From NCBI RefSeq assembly GCF_002321025.1, contig NZ_DCLL01000060.1, positions 1-19,267 of the forward strand: a stretch of 19,267 bases of DNA, written 5' to 3'. The DNA is from Acinetobacter lwoffii. Its GTDB lineage: Bacteria; Pseudomonadota; Gammaproteobacteria; Pseudomonadales; Moraxellaceae. Numbering within the stretch: position 1 is the stretch's first letter; each line of letters begins with the position of its first letter. Of the stretch, positions 15,596 through 19,267 are shown in pieces. The notes beneath the pieces are model-generated. The model saw only the letters and a list, made by a program, of their open reading frames with translations, was not told the origin of the DNA and did not search any database. A program made the translations under genes and the position numbers.

Positions 15596-16171
15596 GTGCA
15601 TGCACTAGAACAGAAAATCTTGGCTGAAGGCATCGTCCTCTCTGAAGAAGTTTTGAAAGTAGACTCTTTCTTAAACCATCAGATTGATCCAGTCATGATG
15701 CAACTGATTGGTCAAGAATTTGCGCGTCTGTTTAAGGATGCTGGTATTACCAAAATTATTACGATTGAAGCATCAGGTATTGCACCTGCCGTAATGGCCG
15801 GCCTAGAGCTTGGCGTACCGGTGATCTTTGCACGTAAATACCAGTCTCTGACCCTGAAAGATGATTTATATCGTTCTAAAGTCTTTTCATTTACCAAACA
15901 AACTGAAAGCACGATCGCGATTTCAAATAAACACATCAGCTCAACCGACAAGGTTTTAGTGATCGATGATTTCTTGGCTAATGGTCAAGCAGCTTTAGGT
16001 CTTGCAGACCTGATTCATCAGGCAAATGCAGAAGTAGTCGGTATTGGCATTGTGATTGAAAAATCATTCCAGCCAGGTCGTGATCTGCTGCTTGAAAAAG
16101 GCTACCGTGTGGAATCACTGGCACGTGTGAAGTCTTTAGCAAATGGCACAGTTGAATTTGTTCGCGACTAA
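15596..16171 (+). CDS. xpt: Xanthine phosphoribosyltransferase
   Basis: Xpt salvages xanthine by joining it to PRPP to give XMP. The 191-residue protein follows the B. subtilis-type Xpt closely: the N-terminal KVDSFLNHQIDP (21-32), ASGIAPAVMAGLELGVP, KQTEST, and the PRPP-binding loop VLVIDDFLANGQAA (120-133). I start it at the GTG because GAGGA lies seven bases upstream and the resulting N-terminus (MHALEQKILAEG) aligns with known Xpt proteins. An upstream in-frame TTG at 15560 would place extra residues in the leader. A strong terminator follows. Confidence 0.95.
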   Translation: MHALEQKILAEGIVLSEEVLKVDSFLNHQIDPVMMQLIGQEFARLFKDAGITKIITIEASGIAPAVMAGLELGVPVIFARKYQSLTLKDDLYRSKVFSFTKQTESTIAISNKHISSTDKVLVIDDFLANGQAALGLADLIHQANAEVVGIGIVIEKSFQPGRDLLLEKGYRVESLARVKSLANGTVEFVRD

Positions 16172-16188
16172 GCTCGCCAATGAATTTC

Positions 16189-16215
16189 AAAAGAGCGCTG
16201 ATGCGCTCTTTTTTT
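16189..16215 (+). terminator. Rho-independent terminator of xpt
   Basis: AAAAGAGCGC-TGAT-GCGCTCTTTT with a following T-run, 17 bases beyond the xpt stop. Confidence 0.92.
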
Positions 16216-16429
16216 ATTGCGTTTTTCTGATGATATAAATTTAAAATATCCAAAACTCGGCTATAGCTCAGCCTAAATTCTTATTTATTCTTCCAGATTT
16301 GATCCTAGATAAATGACTTAATCTTAAGCTCCAGACTACTCAATTTCTGAAATAGAGAGTGTCAAACAATAAGTACTTTTTTATCCGATGAATAAACAAC
16401 AATTTATGTGGATGTTATTATAAAATAAA
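16216..16429. other. AT-rich spacer between convergent transcription units
   Basis: With its flanking terminators this spacer makes a 311-base gap without a gene. I see no RNA gene or coding potential in it. It carries an 18-base copy (16308-16325) of a sequence also found at 174-191 inside the 143-1219 gene. Confidence 0.5.
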
Positions 16430-16460
16430 GAGGCCTAACTATCTGCCAATAGTTAGACCT
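16430..16460 (-). terminator. Probable terminator of the CsgG/HfaB-like operon
   Basis: An AGGTCTAACTAT / ATAGTTAGGCCT stem with one mismatch and a six-base loop is followed on the minus strand by CTTTATTTTAT. It starts 22 bases after the stop of the repeat protein and marks the operon end. Confidence 0.72.
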
Positions 16461-16482
16461 GTGTTCACCTCGAAAAAAGAGT

Positions 16483-17157
16483 TTATTTAACAGTCACAGT
16501 GATACTACCGCTATTCACAGCACCGATAGCGGTAGTTGTGATGCTGTTGTTAATAGCAGTTTGAGTTCCTTCTGAAATAGCACTGACAGATGCATCAATA
16601 GCACCCGCATTATAGGCAATATTCGCTACACTATAATTGCTTAAAGTTTCATTGATTTCCTCACTATAGTCAGTACTCAGTGTCGAACTTATAACTTCCG
16701 AGATATCTGAACTATCCGAAACCTCTGATAGCTCCTCTAGAGTTTCAGAATTATTAGTTGCACTGGTTACTGCACTGTAGTCGTAGTTATCCGTGGCATC
16801 TGATATGTCTGATACCACCTTATTGTAGCTACCCTGCTCAATACTGATACTACCTGTATTCGCGGCACCAATCGCAGTAGTTTCAATTGTACCTTCAATT
16901 GAACTAATGGCCTCTGGTGCTTCTCTTGTAGCTTCTGCAATTGCTTCTAAATCAACGCTTGCATCAACATCACCTGTATTCACTGCAAGATTCAAAGCAG
17001 AACCATTTTCAACCTGCTGAGAAATAGAATCCAAGGTAGCTTGCAAGCCTGTATCTAGGGTGACGTCAGTAGGTGTTTCATCTCCTTGGGCATATGCCAT
17101 ACCTGCGCTAGACAGAAAGGCGACGGATAAAGCGATTGTTTTGATCGTGTTTTTCAT
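16483..17157 (-). CDS. Secreted acidic repeat protein, putative fibre subunit (HfaD-like)
   Basis: A 224-residue secreted protein without cysteine. Residues 1-23 form a signal peptide ending AYA. The mature protein contains two copies of a module: copy A about residues 56-106 and copy B about 179-221. Each opens with N-[IL]-A-x-N-x-G-x-[IV]-DASV and closes with TTAIGA-x-N-x-GSI-x-[IV]. Between them lies a Ser/Asp/Glu/Thr-rich linker (about 110-175). Residue bias (small, polar, Asn/Gly/Ser/Thr, almost no basic residues) and short alternating beta motifs recall surface fibre or amyloid subunits, but the classical curlin repeat is absent. Being the third gene after a CsgG/HfaB-like pore, it is placed like hfaD of Caulobacter. 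AGGAAG precedes the ATG. Function as an exported fibre or adhesin is inferred. Confidence 0.75.
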   Translation of the reverse strand: MKNTIKTIALSVAFLSSAGMAYAQGDETPTDVTLDTGLQATLDSISQQVENGSALNLAVNTGDVDASVDLEAIAEATREAPEAISSIEGTIETTAIGAANTGSISIEQGSYNKVVSDISDATDNYDYSAVTSATNNSETLEELSEVSDSSDISEVISSTLSTDYSEEINETLSNYSVANIAYNAGAIDASVSAISEGTQTAINNSITTTAIGAVNSGSITVTVK

Positions 17158-17183
17158 CGTTGTTCTTCCTACTTTTGTTTTGA

Positions 17184-17230
17184 AGTACCTCTCGCTAAGT
17201 ACTCCTTCTTATAATGGGAGCGAGCCCATT
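17184..17230 (-). other. Paired hairpins with complementary loops between the pore gene and the repeat-protein gene
   Basis: In the minus-strand transcript, the first hairpin is AATGGG-CTCGCT-CCCATT (17230-17213), and the second has a stem AGTAC/GTACT (17203-17184) with AGCGAG in its loop. The two loops, CTCGCT and AGCGAG, are perfectly complementary over six bases, so they could kiss or form an alternative long pairing. An AAGGAG-like sequence between them is not followed by a start codon. Confidence 0.5.
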
Positions 17231-17241
17231 TTTAAATATTT

Positions 17242-18447
17242 TTAATCACGCTGGGTGCTAGACCAGTAATTTTCGACCACCTCAGGATTGGCCTCCCATA
17301 GCGTTGTGGTTTTTTCATCTTCTTGTTCTTTATCAGCCTTTTCTTGAGTATCTTTTTCTTCATTCTTTTCATTTGAAGAAGGTGGATGCTGCTTCTTGCT
17401 AATATATTTAATCAAGTCCTGTTTGCTCATTTCAGGCTCTGCTTCAGGGTTTTGAATCACCTCGGACTCTTTCTGTTTTGGCGGTTTCGTATCTTTGCTC
17501 GGTGAGTTGGTTGACTTATTTTTTTCATTAGATGAGTCTGCCTGGCTTGAGACTGACTCCTGAACAACACTGCTTGAAGCTGTACTATTTTGTCGCTGGT
17601 TTTTCTTGTATTTATGCAGAGCGACAGAACTTCGGGTTAAGTTCAATTGACCAAACTCTGGCGGTATCTGCGCACGGCAACTTTCAAATACGGCGGGTGG
17701 GACAACCTGACTCAGCAATTCAAAAGTGGCCAGATTCAACATTTGCCGCAAGGCAAAGTTAGTTGCCTCTCGTTCTCCTTTTCCAATCTGAATATTTAAG
17801 AGTGTACGACCAGCGAATCTGCCTGCACTTAAGCCATAATCCTGTGCAGCAATTTGCTTCTGCAATGAAACATTGCCCACGACTTTACTGCTGCGGGTAT
17901 CAGTCAAAGATAAATCCAGACCGACCATAATCCGGGTTTGACTATAATTCGGACCGACACCAGCGATCTGCATGTCAAAACCACCACCCGGAATAAAATC
18001 CAGACTGTTAATACTGCCTGTCACATAATAATCAGAAGCCTGGATTTGTCTTGGATCACGAATGCCCCACTTGGCTTCGCTTTCGATAATCCGGGGATCA
18101 CGCCGGTTCATTAAGCTTACCCCTGCCTGAAACAAGGCAGATTGCACCATATCTCCCGCACCTTGGGTCACCATTTTTCCGCTACCACCATTGGTAACTA
18201 CATCCTTACCGGTTTGATCCAGAATTGCCCCCACGGAGAAACTCACATCACTACGTAATTGTCCTTTTAGGCAGGATAAAGCCATATCAAAAGGGGTAAA
18301 AATATCGGTAATTGGGGGGCCTTGTACCAGGCTAACTGGCTTCTTGTTTGAGGGCGCTAAACCCGTGCAGCCTGTTAAAAAAGAGCTGAAAAGGACAGTG
18401 GCACTCACGAAAGATATATTTCTTCTGGTCAAGGAGAAATTCAGCAT
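17242..18447 (-). CDS. CsgG/HfaB-family outer-membrane lipoprotein with extended C-terminal tail
   Basis: CsgG-type lipoproteins form oligomeric outer-membrane pores that export curli or, for HfaB, holdfast-anchor proteins. This 401-residue protein has a lipoprotein signal with lipobox LTGC (Cys27). The CsgG-like domain covers about residues 40-260: a conserved-type opening (TPFDMALSCL), the ...SDYYVTGSINSLDF strand, the GLDLSLTDTRSSKVV strands and a helical end (REATNFALRQMLNLATFELL). From about 275 to 401 it adds a low-complexity Ser/Lys/Glu/Asn-rich tail absent from E. coli CsgG, which is about 277 residues. Its ATG overlaps the upstream gene's stop as ATGCTGA with AGGAGAA in front, implying translational coupling. 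HfaB-like is likelier than true CsgG because no csgE/F/B/A genes are nearby. Confidence 0.88.
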   Translation of the reverse strand: MLNFSLTRRNISFVSATVLFSSFLTGCTGLAPSNKKPVSLVQGPPITDIFTPFDMALSCLKGQLRSDVSFSVGAILDQTGKDVVTNGGSGKMVTQGAGDMVQSALFQAGVSLMNRRDPRIIESEAKWGIRDPRQIQASDYYVTGSINSLDFIPGGGFDMQIAGVGPNYSQTRIMVGLDLSLTDTRSSKVVGNVSLQKQIAAQDYGLSAGRFAGRTLLNIQIGKGEREATNFALRQMLNLATFELLSQVVPPAVFESCRAQIPPEFGQLNLTRSSVALHKYKKNQRQNSTASSSVVQESVSSQADSSNEKNKSTNSPSKDTKPPKQKESEVIQNPEAEPEMSKQDLIKYISKKQHPPSSNEKNEEKDTQEKADKEQEDEKTTTLWEANPEVVENYWSSTQRD

Positions 18448-18818
18448 TGTGATTCTCCTGGTCTGTTACTCAAATTAAGACAGCGCTGAGGATTTTGGTT
18501 GGTATTTGAATTGACTGGGGCTTCATTCAGCAATTCACTCGTAATATCGATATTGTTGTCTGTACCCTCTACATTGATATTGTTGGTCGGGGTATTTACC
18601 GTGCCGATGGAAGTGGTTGAGGTGCTATGAACGGTGGTTTTACCTAATCCGGAATAATAGTCTGACTCCTTGAGTTCGATCAGATTAGCTTGAACTAGAT
18701 TCTCATTGGAACGGGCACTGGATGATTTCCAACGCTGAGTCCACTCATCAGAAGTGGCATAAGCGTTACTCAGAAAACATAAACATAATAAACCCAGATT
18801 GATAACTAATATTCTCAT
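18441..18818 (-). CDS. Small secreted protein, putative HfaA-like component
   Basis: A 125-residue secreted protein. Residues 1-21 form a signal peptide ending NAYA-T. The mature part is polar and Asn/Ser/Thr-rich, with TTSIGTVN at 68-75, the same signature as the TTAIGA-x-N of the downstream repeat protein, followed by NNINVEG and NNIDI, which look like short beta strands. Two cysteines (C113 and C125) near the C-terminus could pair. It is the first gene of the three-gene operon and overlaps the pore gene by seven bases. Position and size match hfaA of the Caulobacter hfaABD operon, but I cannot confirm homology by sequence. A ribosome site GAGGAT lies somewhat far (about 11 bases) from the ATG. 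Confidence 0.72.
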   Translation of the reverse strand: MRILVINLGLLCLCFLSNAYATSDEWTQRWKSSSARSNENLVQANLIELKESDYYSGLGKTTVHSTSTTSIGTVNTPTNNINVEGTDNNIDITSELLNEAPVNSNTNQNPQRCLNLSNRPGESQC

Positions 18819-18864
18819 AATCTTAATATCCTCTGATTTAAGATATTTATTTAATTTTTCATTA

Positions 18865-19267
18865 GACCTCTTTCATAAATCATTTTTTACTCAGCTCCAA
18901 GTTATAAATTCCAGCGATTAAACTAAATCTCAAACCAAGTCTTTTAGCTCTATTGCGATAACGTTCCGCAAGGATCTTAAAAGTTTTTAGACTGCCAAAT
19001 ACATGCTCAACCCCTATTCTTCTTTTATTGATTTCCTGATTATAGATTTTTAGTTCAGGATCCAATTTACAGCGTCTTTTGGCTTTTAAAGGCAACAGGC
19101 TATTGGGATACAAAGTATAAATCCCCTGATAACCTTTATCCGCAAGAACAAAGGCTCCTGAAGGAATCTGGTTTAAATTGCGTTTGAACAACTCGAAATC
19201 ATGCACTGCACCGCGACTGGTACATAAACTCAGAATTTGCTGAGTCTTGTAGTGAATCATGGCCTGT
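18865..19267 (-). mobile_element. IS5-family insertion sequence, 3' part (truncated by the window edge)
   Basis: The element's left end in the window is probably at GACCTCTTTCATAAAT (about 18865-18880), which looks like a terminal inverted repeat with a preceding TTA that could be target duplication. The other end lies outside. The transposase gene runs in the same direction as the fibre operon, 62 bases upstream of its first start codon, so the insertion sits within or at the edge of the operon's promoter region. Confidence 0.65.
18880..19267 (-). CDS. IS5-family DDE transposase, C-terminal part
   Basis: The reading frame is open to the right window edge, so the N-terminal part lies outside. 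The visible segment (at least 126 residues) has the IS5-type pattern: SRGAVHDFELFK, the second catalytic Asp in LADKGYQG, and the catalytic Glu in the block INKRRIGVEHVFGSLKTFKIL, followed by YRNRAKRL and a short hydrophobic C-terminus. There are no stops or frameshifts in view, so the copy may be active. Many IS5-group elements make the enzyme by frameshifting between two frames; that cannot be judged here. Confidence 0.87.
   Translation of the reverse strand, partial: QAMIHYKTQQILSLCTSRGAVHDFELFKRNLNQIPSGAFVLADKGYQGIYTLYPNSLLPLKAKRRCKLDPELKIYNQEINKRRIGVEHVFGSLKTFKILAERYRNRAKRLGLRFSLIAGIYNLELSKK

Noticed and set aside
16483..17157. Classical curlin (CsgA/CsgB) repeats in the repeat protein
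   Set aside because: The curlin pattern S-x5-Q-x-G-x2-N-x-A-x3-Q is not present; the repeat unit is different.
1..19267. CRISPR arrays, tRNA or rRNA genes
   Set aside because: No regularly spaced direct repeats, tRNA cloverleaf or rRNA sequence could be seen in the window.

Overview
The window looks like a chromosomal segment of an Acinetobacter species or a close Moraxellaceae relative. This rests on overall low GC, the gene repertoire (three DUF2789 genes, DUF3108, a cytosolic-type malate dehydrogenase, the miaB-phoH-ybeY order) and extended -10 promoters of the TGnTAAAAT type. The assignment is recognition from sequence, not a database search.

Layout. Positions 1-142 hold a probable promoter reading out of the window to the left. 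Positions 143-2955 (minus strand) form a likely operon: rlmJ (23S rRNA m6A2030 methyltransferase), pssA (phosphatidylserine synthase) and a 358-residue protein of unknown function. Positions 3073-4273 (plus strand) hold a 2OG-Fe(II) oxygenase and a small helical protein, closed by a bidirectional terminator. Positions 4364-5321 (minus) hold three tandem DUF2789 paralogues. Next on the minus strand come mdh (5491-6477), an RNase T2-fold protein that has lost its catalytic residues (6645-7283), and a soluble lytic transglycosylase (7316-9271). Positions 9585-12661 (plus) carry the translation and RNA-maintenance cluster miaB, phoH-like and ybeY. A palindromic GAGAGGG-type repeat (12706-12810) separates it from a TonB-family protein (12827-13693, minus). 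Then on the plus strand come an unrecognised 228-residue protein, a DUF3108 protein and xpt (xanthine phosphoribosyltransferase).

The most interesting part is the right end, 16430-18865, minus strand. It is a compact three-gene operon: a small secreted protein (125 aa), a CsgG/HfaB-family outer-membrane lipoprotein with an unusual charged C-terminal tail of about 125 residues, and a secreted acidic protein built from two copies of a roughly 45-residue module. The two secreted proteins share the signature TT-[AS]-IG-x-x-N. The order and types of gene resemble the Caulobacter holdfast-anchor operon hfaA-hfaB-hfaD and the curli logic of a CsgG-type pore with secreted beta-rich fibre subunits. 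I read it as a candidate, poorly characterised surface-fibre or amyloid-type secretion system. The gap before the repeat protein can form two RNA hairpins with complementary loops. An IS5-type insertion sequence lies just upstream of the operon in the same orientation, and its transposase runs off the right edge of the window.
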